Shown here: positions 9,074 to 19,752 of the stretch, in pieces
Layout: each line of letters begins with the position of its first letter
Position numbering within the stretch: the stretch's first letter is position 1
NCBI GenBank assembly: GCA_022821775.1
Contig: JAJECY010000067.1
Coordinates: 1-33,276, forward strand
Source of the DNA: Acidobacteriota bacterium
GTDB lineage: Bacteria; Acidobacteriota; Terriglobia; Versatilivoradales; Versatilivoraceae
Direction of reading: 5' to 3'
Length of the DNA: 33,276 bases
Program-made: the position numbers and the translations under genes
Notes under the pieces: model-generated
Seen by the model: the letters and a program-made list of their open reading frames with translations, nothing else
Told to the model about the DNA's origin: nothing
Databases searched by the model: none

Positions 9074-9394
9074 TTAAGGAGCCAGGTGCTTCACCGACTT
9101 GATGGTCAGGGTACCGTCCATCACCTTGCCGGTGACCTCGACCTTGTGGCCGAGATGGGCCATCACCTTGTCGGCATTGGCGATCTTGAGGACCTTCTTG
9201 TCTCCCGTGACGAAGACGGGCGCCGTACCGCCACCGACACACCCCTTGACGCAACCGATCGACTTTGCGGAATGGTCGGCGTGGGCGGCTCCGCACTTGG
9301 CGTCGGAGATGTGTCCTGTCAAGGTCTCACCCGCCAGGAATTGCCCGCCGGCCACCGCAACCGCCAGCAACAAAATCAGGACTGCCTTTCTCAT
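9074..9394 (-). CDS. Small secreted cysteine-containing hypothetical protein
   Basis: Signal peptide MRKAVLILLLAVAVAGGQFLA; TGHISDAKCGAAH...GCVKGCV...PVFVTGDKKVLKIANADKV...HKVEVTGKV. Confidence 0.75.
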   Translation of the reverse strand: MRKAVLILLLAVAVAGGQFLAGETLTGHISDAKCGAAHADHSAKSIGCVKGCVGGGTAPVFVTGDKKVLKIANADKVMAHLGHKVEVTGKVMDGTLTIKSVKHLAP

Positions 9395-9507
9395 AGTTCC
9401 TCCCGCTTCCCAAGCAATGTCATTGATTCAGGGACTACAGCAACTAAGGCTACTTCAATGACTGTTCCCTGTCAACCAGGGTGATCCCACTCTATTGGAT
9501 TCGAGGC

Positions 9508-9564
9508 GTAGGGCAGGTCAAAACGACTGAGCGGACAACGGACGACCACAAGGGTTGCCCCTAC
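9508..9564 (-). repeat. Family-4 repeat (GTAGGGGCAACCCTTGTGG type) overlapping the tyrS stop
   Basis: Minus strand: GTAGGGGCAACCCTTGTGGTCGTCCGTTGTCCGCTCAGTCGTTTTGACCTGCCCTAC with near-inverted ends GTAGGGGCA/TGCCCTAC. Confidence 0.65.
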
Positions 9565-10778
9565 CCGACAATCACCTTCACGAACCCCCGCTTGCCCACC
9601 TTCAGCACGGCGGATGAGGGCCGGGAGCAATCCATCTCCGCCTTCACATCGGTGACCCTCTCCTGGTTCAGGGATACTGCGTGCTGGGCGATCAATCGGA
9701 CGGCCTGGCCCACCGATGCGGCCAACCCCACCCGCACCATCAATTTCGAGATCCGCATCCGCTCCCGGGATATCGGCAGCCTTCTCTCCTCCATGCGATC
9801 CGGGAGCAGCCGTTGGGAATGGATTCGGTGGAACTCCTCCTCGGCCCGGTCGGCGGCCTGGCGCGAATGAAACTCCCGTACGATCCTCTTGGCCAGGTCC
9901 ACCTTGGCCGTCTTGGGATGCAGGCTGCCTCGAGCCACCTGTTGTCGGATTCGGTCGACCTCCGGCGAACTCAGGTCGGTGCAGAGTTCGTAGTAGCGAT
10001 ACATGAGGTCATCCGAAATCGACATGACCTTGCCGAAGATCTCCGAGGCCGGTTCCTGGATCCCGATGTAGTTTCCCAGGGACTTCGACATCTTCTGCAC
10101 GCCGTCCAAGCCCTCCAGCAACGGCAGCATCACGAGCACTTGGGGATCGTGTCCATACTCCCTCTGCAACTCCCGTCCCACCAGCAAATTGAACTTCTGA
10201 TCGGTGCCGCCCATTTCCACGTCGGCCTGCAACACCACCGAGTCGTACCCTTGAATCAGGGGATAGAGAAGCTCGTGAATGGCGACCGGCTGCGACTTCT
10301 TCAAGCGCTTGCTGAAGTCGTCTCTCTCCAACATGCGGGCCACGGTGTAGCGGGCGGCCAAGGCAAGGAACTGCTCGCTGCTGAAGGGCATCATCCAGCG
10401 GCTGTTGAACTCGATAACGGTCTTTTCCGGATCCAGGACCTTGAAGACCTGCTGCTTGTAGGTCTCGGCATTCTCCGCCACCTGCTCCCGGGTCAAGGGC
10501 TTCCGGGTGGCGCTGCGGCCGGAGGGGTCCCCGATCAGACCGGTGAAGTCTCCGATCAGGAAGATGACCGTGTGACCCAGGTCCTGAAAACGCCTCATGC
10601 TGCGCAGCATGACCGTGTGGCCCAGATGCAGGTCCGGAGCCGTGGGATCGAAACCCGCTTTGATCCGCAACGGCATTGCGGTTTGAGCGGAGCGGACCAG
10701 CCTTTCACGAAGCTCTTCCGGTCGAATCAGCTCGGCGACTCCCTGCCGCAGGAAGTTCAGTTGTTCCTCAATGGTCAC
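9561..10778 (-). CDS. tyrS: Tyrosyl-tRNA synthetase
   Basis: [49 protein letters not shown] (HIGH region), [13 protein letters not shown] (KMSKS), C-terminal S4-like domain; GTG start. Confidence 0.96.
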   Translation of the reverse strand: MTIEEQLNFLRQGVAELIRPEELRERLVRSAQTAMPLRIKAGFDPTAPDLHLGHTVMLRSMRRFQDLGHTVIFLIGDFTGLIGDPSGRSATRKPLTREQVAENAETYKQQVFKVLDPEKTVIEFNSRWMMPFSSEQFLALAARYTVARMLERDDFSKRLKKSQPVAIHELLYPLIQGYDSVVLQADVEMGGTDQKFNLLVGRELQREYGHDPQVLVMLPLLEGLDGVQKMSKSLGNYIGIQEPASEIFGKVMSISDDLMYRYYELCTDLSSPEVDRIRQQVARGSLHPKTAKVDLAKRIVREFHSRQAADRAEEEFHRIHSQRLLPDRMEERRLPISRERMRISKLMVRVGLAASVGQAVRLIAQHAVSLNQERVTDVKAEMDCSRPSSAVLKVGKRGFVKVIVG

Positions 10779-10823
10779 GATCAGGAAAAACCCTCGATCT
10801 GAATAAGCCCTGCGAACCGGTGT

Positions 10824-11426
10824 TCAGAACCGGCGGACCACCCTTCGACCCTCCAGGCGCAGTTCGCCCCGGACCAGCATCCCGATGGCCTGGGGATAGA
10901 GCCGATGCTCCTCCGCCAGGATCCGCGCGGCCAGCGACTCTTCGTCGTCGCTCTCCAGCACGGGCACCGCAGACTGCAACAGAATGGGGCCGGAATCGAC
11001 CCCTTCATCTACAAGGTGGACGGTGCAACCCGAAAAACGGACGCCGTATTCCAGTGCCTGACGCTGGGGATGCAGTCCGGGAAAGGCCGGAAGCAGGGAG
11101 GGATGGATGTTCAGGATTCGGTTGGGAAAGGACCGGACGAACACGGGACTGAGGATCCGCATGAACCCGGCCAGACAGACCAGATCCACCCGGTGCCGCC
11201 TCAGCTCGAAGACCAGGCTCCGGTCATATTCCTCTCGTTGCACACCCCGGGAGGGGATTACCAGAGTCTTCAAGCGCCGCCGCCGCGCCTTTTCCAGTCC
11301 GGCTGCCGAGGCCAGGTTGCTTACCACCACTTCAATTCGGGCCGGCAAACGACCCTGCTGGATACTGTCGGCGATGGCCTCGAAGTTGGAGCCGCGTCCG
11401 GACAGCAAGATCGCAAGTCGTTTCAT
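10824..11426 (-). CDS. purN: Phosphoribosylglycinamide formyltransferase
   Basis: KRLAILLSGRGSNFEAI, LVCLAGFMRILSPVFV, ILNIHPSLLPAFPGLHPQRQALEYG, GCTVHLVDEGVDSGPI. Confidence 0.95.
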   Translation of the reverse strand: MKRLAILLSGRGSNFEAIADSIQQGRLPARIEVVVSNLASAAGLEKARRRRLKTLVIPSRGVQREEYDRSLVFELRRHRVDLVCLAGFMRILSPVFVRSFPNRILNIHPSLLPAFPGLHPQRQALEYGVRFSGCTVHLVDEGVDSGPILLQSAVPVLESDDEESLAARILAEEHRLYPQAIGMLVRGELRLEGRRVVRRF

Positions 11427-11482
11427 TTGAAACATTCCCATTCAGAAGGCCCGGCTCCCGACAAGGGCCCCGTGACGCTGCG

Positions 11483-12526
11483 CTAGTGCCTGTAGTAAAC
11501 CCGCCGCTTTCCCGAACGGATCTCGCCGATCCTGTAGAGGGCCTCGCCGCTACGGGCGAGATGTTCTTCCACCTTGGACGCTTGGTTGGGTGAAACGATC
11601 AGCGCCATGCCGATACCCATGTTGAAGGTCCGCAGCATTTCAGCCTCATCGATCCGGCCCAACTGCTGAAGAACGCCAAAGATGGGCGGCTCGGGCCAGG
11701 ATTTCAGTTGAATGTGGGCGGAACAGCCGCCGGGGAGAATGCGAGGGAGATTGTCGGTGAGCCCACCTCCGGTGATGTGGGCCAGCCCGTTGACCCAACC
11801 CCGGTCCAGCAGCGGCTTCAAGAGGGACAGATAGCTCCGGTGAGGCTGAAGCAGCACCTCACCCAGGGGAAGCGTCAACTGGGGGAGCCTGGTGCCAACC
11901 TCGTACCCCCCCACTTCAAACAACAACTTGCGCGCCAGGGAGTAGCCGTTGGTGTGCAATCCGGTGGATGCCAGGCCCAGGATGGCATCTCCCGGCCGGA
12001 TGCGCTGTCCGTCCACCAGTTGCGACTGATCGACCAGCCCCACGATGAATCCGGCCAGATCATATTCCCCGCTGGAGTAGAATCCCGGCATCTCGGCCGT
12101 CTCTCCTCCCAGCAGAGCGCATTCCGATTCCCGGCAACCGGCGGCGATCCCCTCCACGACCCTGGCGATGACCTCCGGCTCCATCCGATGGGTTGCGATG
12201 TAGTCCATAAAGAAAAGGGGCGCAGCTCCCTGAACCAGGATGTCATTGACACAGTGAGCCACCAGGTCCCGTCCCACGGTGTGATGGATACCGGTGGCGA
12301 AGGCAATCTTGAGCTTGGTCCCGACGCCATCTACGCTGGACACCAGAATGGGCCGAGTCGCCCCCTTCCTCTTCAGGCGAAAGAGGCCACCGAAGGCGCC
12401 GATCTCGCTGACGACCTCCGGCGTGAAGGTCCGGCGGGCCAGCGTCTTGATGCGTTTCTTGGCGGCATCGGCCCGGTCTATATCCACGCCGGCGTCCCGG
12501 TAGGCAAAGACGTTCTTGGCGGTCAT
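11483..12526 (-). CDS. purM: Phosphoribosylformylglycinamidine cyclo-ligase
   Basis: SSVDGVGTKLKIA, DLVAHCVNDILVQGAAPLFFMDY, ALLGGETAEMPGFY, HITGGGLTDNLPRILP; ATG at 12526. Confidence 0.96.
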   Translation of the reverse strand: MTAKNVFAYRDAGVDIDRADAAKKRIKTLARRTFTPEVVSEIGAFGGLFRLKRKGATRPILVSSVDGVGTKLKIAFATGIHHTVGRDLVAHCVNDILVQGAAPLFFMDYIATHRMEPEVIARVVEGIAAGCRESECALLGGETAEMPGFYSSGEYDLAGFIVGLVDQSQLVDGQRIRPGDAILGLASTGLHTNGYSLARKLLFEVGGYEVGTRLPQLTLPLGEVLLQPHRSYLSLLKPLLDRGWVNGLAHITGGGLTDNLPRILPGGCSAHIQLKSWPEPPIFGVLQQLGRIDEAEMLRTFNMGIGMALIVSPNQASKVEEHLARSGEALYRIGEIRSGKRRVYYRH

Positions 12527-12533
12527 GGGTTTT

Positions 12534-13925
12534 TCAGGCAGTCTCGGCCGCGGGCATCTGGGGAAAGGGCACCGGATAGTCGCCGGTATAGCAGGCCGAG
12601 CAGAAATGTCCCTGGCCCTGCTCCACGCCGCAACTGCGCAGCATGCCTTCATGGCTCAAATATCCCAGGGTGTCGGCCTCGATATACTTGCGAATTTCTT
12701 CGACCGAATGGCTGGAGGCAATCAACTCCCGCTTGGTAGGCGTGTCCACCCCGTAAAAGCAGGGGGAGATGGTGGGTGGGCAACTGATCCGTACATGGAC
12801 TTCCACGGCGCCGGCGTCCCGGACCATCTTGACGATCTTTCGGCTGGTCGTCCCCCTCACGATGGAGTCGTCCACCAGAACCACTCGTTTCCCCTGGATC
12901 AGCTCCGCAACCGGATTCAACTTGATCTTGACTCCGAAGTGGCGAATGGACTGCCTGGGCTCGATGAAGGTCCTGCCGACATAGTGGTTGCGGATCAGTC
13001 CGAACTCGAACCGGATGCCGGATTCGTGGGAGAAGCCGATGGCCGCGGCCACGCCCGAATCCGGAACCGGCACCACGATGTCGGCCTCCACCGGCTGTTC
13101 CTGCGCCAGGGTCCTCCCGAGAAGGTGACGGCTTTCGTAAACGGACCGGCCAAAGATATGGCTGTCGGGCCTGGAAAAGTAGACGTGCTCGAAGACGCAG
13201 AAGGAGGGAGACTGCGGCGGCGAGATCCGGCGTGACCGGGTCCCGCCCTCGAAAAGCGTCAGCATTTCCCCGGGAGCGACTTCGCGGTCGAACCGGGCCT
13301 CGATAAGGTCAAAGGCGCAGGTCTCCGAAGCCAGCACGGGAGAACTGTCCAGCCAACCCAGGTTGAGTGGGCGAAAACCCCGTGGATCCCGAACGGCGAT
13401 CACCTTCTCCCGGGTCAGGAAGATCAGCGAGTAGGCCCCCGTCAACTGCGACAGGGACTCCTGGATGGCGTCCTCGATGGTCTCCTGGTGGGATCGCGCA
13501 ATGAGGTGGAGAATGACCTCGCTATCGGTCGTCGACTGGAAGATCGACCCCGACTTCTCGAGCTGACCCCTCACCTGCAAGGCATTGATCAGGTTCCCGT
13601 TATGACAGAGCGCCAGGTCGCCTTGACTGCAGGAAACGACCAGGGGCTGGGCATTCTTTGAAGCGCTTTCACCCGCCGTGGAGTAGCGAGTGTGGCCGAT
13701 GGCCGCCGCCCCCTTCAAATGCTCCAGGCGAGAATGGTCGAAAATGTCGGCCACATGGCCCATCCCCGTCTCACTGTGGAGCCCGCTGCCGTCACTGGAA
13801 ACGATGCCCGCGCTCTCCTGACCCCGATGTTGAAGTGCGTACAAGCCCAGGTAGGTGATCCGCGACGCCTCTCGATGCCCGAATACCCCAAAGACTCCAC
13901 ACTCTTCCCGAAACTTGTCAAACAT
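12534..13925 (-). CDS. purF: Amidophosphoribosyltransferase
   Basis: [17 protein letters not shown] (N-terminal nucleophile Cys), [30 protein letters not shown]-terminal [17 protein letters not shown] at 13925. Confidence 0.96.
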   Translation of the reverse strand: MFDKFREECGVFGVFGHREASRITYLGLYALQHRGQESAGIVSSDGSGLHSETGMGHVADIFDHSRLEHLKGAAAIGHTRYSTAGESASKNAQPLVVSCSQGDLALCHNGNLINALQVRGQLEKSGSIFQSTTDSEVILHLIARSHQETIEDAIQESLSQLTGAYSLIFLTREKVIAVRDPRGFRPLNLGWLDSSPVLASETCAFDLIEARFDREVAPGEMLTLFEGGTRSRRISPPQSPSFCVFEHVYFSRPDSHIFGRSVYESRHLLGRTLAQEQPVEADIVVPVPDSGVAAAIGFSHESGIRFEFGLIRNHYVGRTFIEPRQSIRHFGVKIKLNPVAELIQGKRVVLVDDSIVRGTTSRKIVKMVRDAGAVEVHVRISCPPTISPCFYGVDTPTKRELIASSHSVEEIRKYIEADTLGYLSHEGMLRSCGVEQGQGHFCSACYTGDYPVPFPQMPAAETA

Positions 13926-14017
13926 CGGTTCCCCGGGACACCTTGCTCTGTACGGACCGCAGCCTGCGGCTTTTGGAGGGATTGGCAACAGGGATGGCGG
14001 GCGGCGCGAACAGAAAA

Positions 14018-16297
14018 TTATAATGGATCGGCGAACAATCCTCCCAGACAATTTCTCCAGATCTCCTCCAGGGAGACCACCGATCTTTCGAGCACGACCG
14101 AACCCGGACGACGTACGCTCAACACCTCCGGGACCACCCGTCCCAGAGGAGTTACCGGCACACCCTGCAGCGCGGCAATTTTCTCCAGGGCCACCAGATT
14201 TTCCTCCTCAACGGTAACCAGAATCCGGGAAGGATATTCCGCAAACAGCACCTCTCCCACTTCTTCGGTCGGGGGCAAAAGGATGTCGGCCCCCAGAGTC
14301 CCGGCGCCGAAGCGGGAAAAACCCATCTCCGCCAAGGCCACGGCCAAGCCTCCATCCGAACAGTCGTGAGCGGAGAGAATCAGGTCTCTCTCGATGCCCT
14401 CGCGGCAGGTCCGCTGCACGCGCACCTCCAGGTCCAGGTCCAAGGGCGGACAGGGAAGCCGACCGACCCAGCCCGTATAGAGGTCTGTTCCGTTTCCCCG
14501 CGACGGTTGCAGCCTCGCCAAGTGGTGGCGGACAGCGCTGGAATAGCCCGTCGGTTGTCCGACCAGTGGGCCCAGCAGGACAACCCGGTGGCCTTCCCGG
14601 ACAAACCAGGAGCCCCGCAGGCGGGAAAGCGGTTCGATCAAGCCCACCATTCCAATGACGGGGGTGGGGTCGATGCCCTCCCCAAGCGTCTCGTTGTAGA
14701 GGCTGACGTTTCCGCCGGTGACCGGCGTCCCCAGGGCGCGGCAGGCCTCGGCCATTCCCTCGACCACCTGGGTCATTTGCCACATGATTTCGGGTTTTTC
14801 CGGATTGCCCATATTCAGGCAGTTGGTGGCCGCCAGGGGACGGGCTCCGGCACAGACCAGGTTGCGGCAGCTCTCTGCTACCGCCAACTGGGCTCCCACG
14901 CGGGGATCCTGACGGCAGTAGCGGCCGTTGCCGTCCAGGCACATGGCCAGCGCCTTCCGGGAATTCTTGACCCGAACCACGGCCGCATCGGCGCCGGGAA
15001 CCTGAACCGTATTGGTCCGTACCATGTGGTCGTATTGGCGATAGACCCACTCGCGGGAACTCAGGTTGGGGGAAGCCAGAAAACACTCCAGGAGCTTGCC
15101 CCAATCGTTGGAGAGGGCACCGGCGGGAGTCGGCGAAGGCGGGACCCGTGCGGGGGCGGCCACCGGCCGGCGGTAAAGGGGAGCCTCATCGGTCAGCGCC
15201 CGATTGGGGATCTCGGCCACTTCCCTTCCCCGGTCCAGGATTCGAAGCATTCCGTCCCCGGTGACCTCTCCGATTGCGACGGCATCGATTTCCCATTTTC
15301 GGAAGATCCGGAAAATCTCCTCTTCCCGTCCCTTTGCCGCCACCAGGAGCATCCTTTCCTGGGATTCGCTCAGCATGATCTCGTACGGAGTCATGCCTTT
15401 CTCGCGTTGGGGGACTCTTGCCAGGTCAATCTCGATTCCCGTGTCCGCCCGCCCGCCCATCTCACAGGTGGAACAGGTCAGTCCGGCGGCCCCCATGTCC
15501 TGGATGCCGACCACGGCACCCGTCTTCATGGCCTCCAGACAGGCTTCCAGCAGCAGTTTCTCCAGAAAGGGATCGCCAACCTGCACATTGGGGCGCTTGC
15601 TCTCCGAGGCTTCATCGAACTCGGCCGAAGCCATGGTGGCTCCGTGAATGCCGTCCCGGCCGGTCTTGGCGCCGACGTAGATCACCGGATTCCCGATTCC
15701 CACTGCTTTCCCGTAAAAGATCCGGTCCTTTCTGAACAAGCCCAGGGCGAATGCGTTTACCAGGGGGTTCTGGGAGTAACACTCCTCGAAAACCACTTCC
15801 CCGCCCACGGTCGGCACCCCGAAACAGTTTCCGTATCCGGCGATGCCGGCCACCACGCCCTCCATGATGCGCCGGTTCCGCGGCTGATCGGGCGGCCCGA
15901 AGCGCAGGGAATTCATGGCGGCGATGGGACGGGCGCCCATGGTAAAGATATCGCGCAAGATCCCACCGACACCGGTGGCCGCTCCCTGGTAGGGCTCTAC
16001 GAAGCTGGGGTGATTGTGGGACTCGATCTTGAAGGCCACCGCATAGCCATCGCCGATATCGACGATCCCGGCGTTCTCGCCGGGTCCCTGCAGCACTTGC
16101 GGGCCTTGGGTGGGCAATCGCTTCAGGTGGAGCTTGGAACTCTTGTAACTGCAGTGCTCGCTCCACATGACGCTGAAGATCCCCAGTTCCGTCAGGTTGG
16201 GGGAGCGGCCCAGGATCGAGAGGATGCGATCGTATTCGGCATGGGTCAGGTTGTGCTGTTCCAGCACTTCAGCCGTAATCGCAGGATTGGCTTGCAT
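14018..16297 (-). CDS. purL: Phosphoribosylformylglycinamidine synthase large subunit (short PurL)
   Basis: [51 protein letters not shown]; 759 aa consistent with PurSQL architecture. Confidence 0.96.
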   Translation of the reverse strand: MQANPAITAEVLEQHNLTHAEYDRILSILGRSPNLTELGIFSVMWSEHCSYKSSKLHLKRLPTQGPQVLQGPGENAGIVDIGDGYAVAFKIESHNHPSFVEPYQGAATGVGGILRDIFTMGARPIAAMNSLRFGPPDQPRNRRIMEGVVAGIAGYGNCFGVPTVGGEVVFEECYSQNPLVNAFALGLFRKDRIFYGKAVGIGNPVIYVGAKTGRDGIHGATMASAEFDEASESKRPNVQVGDPFLEKLLLEACLEAMKTGAVVGIQDMGAAGLTCSTCEMGGRADTGIEIDLARVPQREKGMTPYEIMLSESQERMLLVAAKGREEEIFRIFRKWEIDAVAIGEVTGDGMLRILDRGREVAEIPNRALTDEAPLYRRPVAAPARVPPSPTPAGALSNDWGKLLECFLASPNLSSREWVYRQYDHMVRTNTVQVPGADAAVVRVKNSRKALAMCLDGNGRYCRQDPRVGAQLAVAESCRNLVCAGARPLAATNCLNMGNPEKPEIMWQMTQVVEGMAEACRALGTPVTGGNVSLYNETLGEGIDPTPVIGMVGLIEPLSRLRGSWFVREGHRVVLLGPLVGQPTGYSSAVRHHLARLQPSRGNGTDLYTGWVGRLPCPPLDLDLEVRVQRTCREGIERDLILSAHDCSDGGLAVALAEMGFSRFGAGTLGADILLPPTEEVGEVLFAEYPSRILVTVEEENLVALEKIAALQGVPVTPLGRVVPEVLSVRRPGSVVLERSVVSLEEIWRNCLGGLFADPL

Positions 16298-16298
16298 T

Positions 16299-16994
16299 TC
16301 AGACCTGGGATCGGGACTGGATCATCGACTGAAAAAGGCGCACCCCGTCCTCGCTGCCCAGCAGCGGCTCGCTGGCTCTTTCCGGATGGGGAATCATTCC
16401 CAAGACGTTGCCACGGGGATTGCAGATCCCGGCCACGTTGGCTGCCGAGCCATTGGGATTGGAGTCGGCGGTAATCTCACCGTGCGGGGTACAGTAGCGG
16501 AACACCACCTGCCGGTTGCGCTCCAGCCTCTGAAATGCATCGGTGTCAAGGGTGTAGTTGCCCTCCATGTGTCCGATGGGAATGTTCCAGACATCGCCTT
16601 CCCCGGCCAGACCGGTAAAGGGAGTCCGAGCGTTCTCCACCCGAATCGAGACCTGCCGGCACACATACTTCAATCCGCGGTTCCTCAGCATGGCTCCCGG
16701 CAGCAGCCCCGATTCCAGCAGAATCTGGAAGCCGTTGCAGATGCCCAGGACCAGTCCGCCCCGGTCAGCGAAACGCCGCACCGCTCCCATCACCGGAGAG
16801 AACCGGGCGATGGCTCCGGTGCGCAGGTAATCCCCATAGGAGAATCCTCCGGGAACGATGATTGCCTGGCAATCCTTGAGGTCGGTGGATTGGTGCCAGA
16901 TAAACTCCGCCGGCTGTCGCAGCACCTTGCGAATGGCGTGATAGGCATCGTGCTCGCAATTGCTGCCGGGGAACATCAGCACACCGAATTTCAT
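16299..16994 (-). CDS. purQ: Phosphoribosylformylglycinamidine synthase glutaminase subunit
   Basis: [62 protein letters not shown]. Confidence 0.95.
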   Translation of the reverse strand: MKFGVLMFPGSNCEHDAYHAIRKVLRQPAEFIWHQSTDLKDCQAIIVPGGFSYGDYLRTGAIARFSPVMGAVRRFADRGGLVLGICNGFQILLESGLLPGAMLRNRGLKYVCRQVSIRVENARTPFTGLAGEGDVWNIPIGHMEGNYTLDTDAFQRLERNRQVVFRYCTPHGEITADSNPNGSAANVAGICNPRGNVLGMIPHPERASEPLLGSEDGVRLFQSMIQSRSQV

Positions 16995-17073
16995 TTTCAA
17001 CCGTCTCCTGTAAACCGATCGGAGGGCAGAAGACTTCTCTTCCCCACGGCCCTTTCCTCCATCCGGGACGCAA

Positions 17074-17316
17074 TTATTCGATCCGGTAGCTGAATTCCTC
17101 GATCACCGGGTTGGTCAATACGTCCCTGGCTATCTTTTCGACCTCGGCCTGAACTTCCTCCCGGGTGAGCTCGGAGGCAAAGTCGATTTCGAAGAACTTT
17201 CCCTGGCGCACCTCGGTTATCTGCTGAAAGCCGATGTTCTGCAGACTGTGATGAATGGTCTTGCCCTGGGGGTCCAGAACGCTTTTCTTTAGGCTGACGT
17301 AAACTCTAGCCCGCAT
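17074..17316 (-). CDS. purS: Phosphoribosylformylglycinamidine synthase PurS subunit
   Basis: 80 aa, [27 protein letters not shown] typical PurS; located next to purQ. Confidence 0.93.
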   Translation of the reverse strand: MRARVYVSLKKSVLDPQGKTIHHSLQNIGFQQITEVRQGKFFEIDFASELTREEVQAEVEKIARDVLTNPVIEEFSYRIE

Positions 17317-17319
17317 ATC

Positions 17320-18612
17320 TCACCCGAATACACGCTCGAAAACGGCGTCCACGTGGCGCAACTGGTGTTCCAGGTCGAAGCTGGTCTCGATCTCGGAAGG
17401 GGACAGATGCTTCAGGATTTCCTGGTCCTGAAGCACCAGGCTCTTGAATTCGGTTCCTTCCGACCAGACGCGCATGGCGTTTCGCTGCACCCACCGATAG
17501 GCCTGCTCCCGGCTGACCCCTTTTCGAGTCAGGTCGAGGAGAATCTGTCCGGAAAAGACCAGCCCCTTCATCAGGTTGAGATTCTCCAGCATCCGCTCCG
17601 GGTAGACCAGCAGTCTTTCCAGCAGTCGCGTCGTCTTGGCCAACAGGTAGTCGACCAGAATGGTTGAATCCGGCAGAATCACGCGCTCCACCGAAGAGTG
17701 GGAAATATCCCGCTCGTGCCACAACGTGATGTTTTCCAGCCCGGCCAGCAGATTGGAGCGCACCACCCGGGCCAGTCCGGAGATCTGTTCGCAGGTCACG
17801 GGGTTCCTCTTGTGCGGCATTGCCGAGGAGCCCTTCTGCCCGGCCGAGAAGTACTCTTCCACCTCCCGGACTTCGGTGCGCTGCAGCCCCCGGACCTCGG
17901 TGGCGATCTTCTCCAGGCTGGCAGCGATCAGGGCCAGCGCCGACAGGAATTCGGCATGGCGGTCACGTTGCACGATCTGGGTCGAAACCGGGTCGGCCTG
18001 CAGTCCCAGGATGCGGCAAACGGATTCCTCGACCGTGGGATCGAGGTGGGCAAAGGTCCCGACGGCTCCCGACAACTTACCCACTCGAACGCCTTCGGCC
18101 GCGGCCTGGAGCCGCCTCTGGTTGCGGCGGGCTTCTTCGTACCACACGGCCAGCTTGAGGCCCAGCGTGGTGGGTTCGGCATGAATCCCGTGAGTCCGCC
18201 CCACCATGACCGTCCTCTTGAACTCACGGGCACGCTTCTCCAGTGTCTTCACGAACCGGGCCAGCCCTTCGGTGAGAATTTCCGATGCTTCCTTGAGCTG
18301 CAGAGCCAGGGCCGTATCCACCACGTCGGAGGAGGTCAGACCGTAGTGGACGTAGCGGGACTCCGGCCCCACATGCTCGGCCACCGAGGTGGTGAAGGCG
18401 ACCACGTCATGCTTGACCTCGCGCTCGATCTCGTCGATCCGGGCCACGTCGAAGTCGGCCTTCTCCCGAATGACCCGAGCCGCATCCCGGGGGACGACGC
18501 CCCGCTCGGCCAGGACATCCGTACAGGCCAGCTCCACTTCCAACCATTTCCGAAACTTGTTTTCCGGGGACCAGATCTGCCCCATGCGGGGACGGGTATA
18601 GCGTTCAATCAC
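17320..18612 (-). CDS. purB: Adenylosuccinate lyase
   Basis: MIERYTRPRMGQIWSPENKFRKWLEVELACTDVL, VHYGLTSSDVVDTA, GQKGSSAMPHKRNPVTCEQISGLARVVRSN. Confidence 0.96.
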   Translation of the reverse strand: MIERYTRPRMGQIWSPENKFRKWLEVELACTDVLAERGVVPRDAARVIREKADFDVARIDEIEREVKHDVVAFTTSVAEHVGPESRYVHYGLTSSDVVDTALALQLKEASEILTEGLARFVKTLEKRAREFKRTVMVGRTHGIHAEPTTLGLKLAVWYEEARRNQRRLQAAAEGVRVGKLSGAVGTFAHLDPTVEESVCRILGLQADPVSTQIVQRDRHAEFLSALALIAASLEKIATEVRGLQRTEVREVEEYFSAGQKGSSAMPHKRNPVTCEQISGLARVVRSNLLAGLENITLWHERDISHSSVERVILPDSTILVDYLLAKTTRLLERLLVYPERMLENLNLMKGLVFSGQILLDLTRKGVSREQAYRWVQRNAMRVWSEGTEFKSLVLQDQEILKHLSPSEIETSFDLEHQLRHVDAVFERVFG

Positions 18613-18687
18613 GGTGGGGAATCCTCCTGAAAAGCAGCCAGGGCGGGCCGGCTGATCGAACTGCGCGAATTCCAGCCTGCCGGATAT

Positions 18688-19464
18688 CTAGAAGCGGACG
18701 ACCCTGCTCGGACCGGACTGGGAGGCCAATAGCAGGTTGTCCAAGTCAAAGCCCCTCTTTTCCAGGGCTTTACGCGCGACCATGCGCGCGATATCGGGAT
18801 GGTTGTTGTTTTCGCTCAGGTGAGCCAGCAGGATGAATGCAGCCCTTCCGTCAAAGTCCTCCTCGAAGAATTTTCCGACGCTTTCGTTGGAAAGATGGCC
18901 ATGACGACTCATGATTCGTTGCTTGACAGCCCAGGGGTAGGGGCTGAGACGCAACATTTCCAGGTCATGGTTCGACTCCAGGACCAGCAGGTCGCTGCCT
19001 GCCATGCGGTGCCGCACCAATTCGGTAAGGACACCCAGGTCCGTCACATGAGAGATCTTGACTCCCTCGGCTTCCAGGTTGAACGCCAAGGGGTCGGCGG
19101 CGTCGTGGGAAACGGGAAACGGGGTTATCTTCAAATCTCCAAGCTGAAACGAGGTTCCAGCTCTGAGGTATTCCCTCCTCTTCAGTTCCGGCTTGAGTGA
19201 AAGCGCCTCGTAGGTCACGTCTCCGATGAAGGTGCGAATATCACAGGCCTTCAGGAGCCCCGCCAAGCCCTTGACGTGGTCCGTGTGCTCATGCGAGATG
19301 ACCAAGGCATCGATGTCGTCCAGGGATTCTCCGATGGCCAGCAGCCTCTTGGCCGTCTGAGCCCGACTGAAACCTGCATCCAACAGCAGCTTGACCCTTT
19401 CGGTGGCAATGAAGGTACAGTTGCCGGAACTCCCGCTGCCCAGAACTGAAACCGTAACCGCCAC
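18688..19464 (-). CDS. MBL-fold metallo-hydrolase, WalJ/YycJ-like
   Basis: VTVSVLGSGSSGNCTFI, VISHEHTDHVKGL, ESNHDLEMLR; likely GTG start near 19464 because the ORF N-terminus to 19569 reads through repeat DNA. Confidence 0.85.
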   Translation of the reverse strand: MAVTVSVLGSGSSGNCTFIATERVKLLLDAGFSRAQTAKRLLAIGESLDDIDALVISHEHTDHVKGLAGLLKACDIRTFIGDVTYEALSLKPELKRREYLRAGTSFQLGDLKITPFPVSHDAADPLAFNLEAEGVKISHVTDLGVLTELVRHRMAGSDLLVLESNHDLEMLRLSPYPWAVKQRIMSRHGHLSNESVGKFFEEDFDGRAAFILLAHLSENNNHPDIARMVARKALEKRGFDLDNLLLASQSGPSRVVRF

Positions 19465-19487
19465 TGTCGCCCCGCCCGGCTTCACCA

Positions 19488-19736
19488 AGTGAAGAGTGAA
19501 GAGTGAAGAGTGGAGAGTGGAGAGTGGAGAGTTATTTGATCGACACGTTAAGTAGCTCGCCTGAAACATCAGTGAATAGTGGATAGTGATTAGTGGATAG
19601 TGATTAGACCCAAACGTTAAGCAACTTGTCGGTCTCGGCGCAGTCGTTCAAAAAACGCAACCAAGCCGTCAGGCACGTACCGGTTCCCGAAATCCTCCGT
19701 TGACCACTCTTCACTCTCCACTCTTCACTCTCCACT
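19488..19736 (+). repeat. Family-1 heptamer-flanked repeat, composite copy C
   Basis: Left array AGTGAAG x3, AGTGGAG x3, then TTATTTGATCGACACGTTAAG; second head AGTGAATAGTGGATAGTGATTAGTGGATAGTGATTAGACCCA; core CGTTAAGCAACTTGTCGGTCTCGGCGCAGTCGTTCA...GTTCCCGAAATCCTCCG; right array CCACTCT TCACTCT CCACTCT TCACTCT CCACT. Confidence 0.9.
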
Positions 19737-19752
19737 TGCCTCACCCGACCGC

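Noticed and set aside
18613-18687. Purine riboswitch upstream of purB
   Set aside because: Only ~75 bp before the previous stop codon and no recognisable purine aptamer motif.
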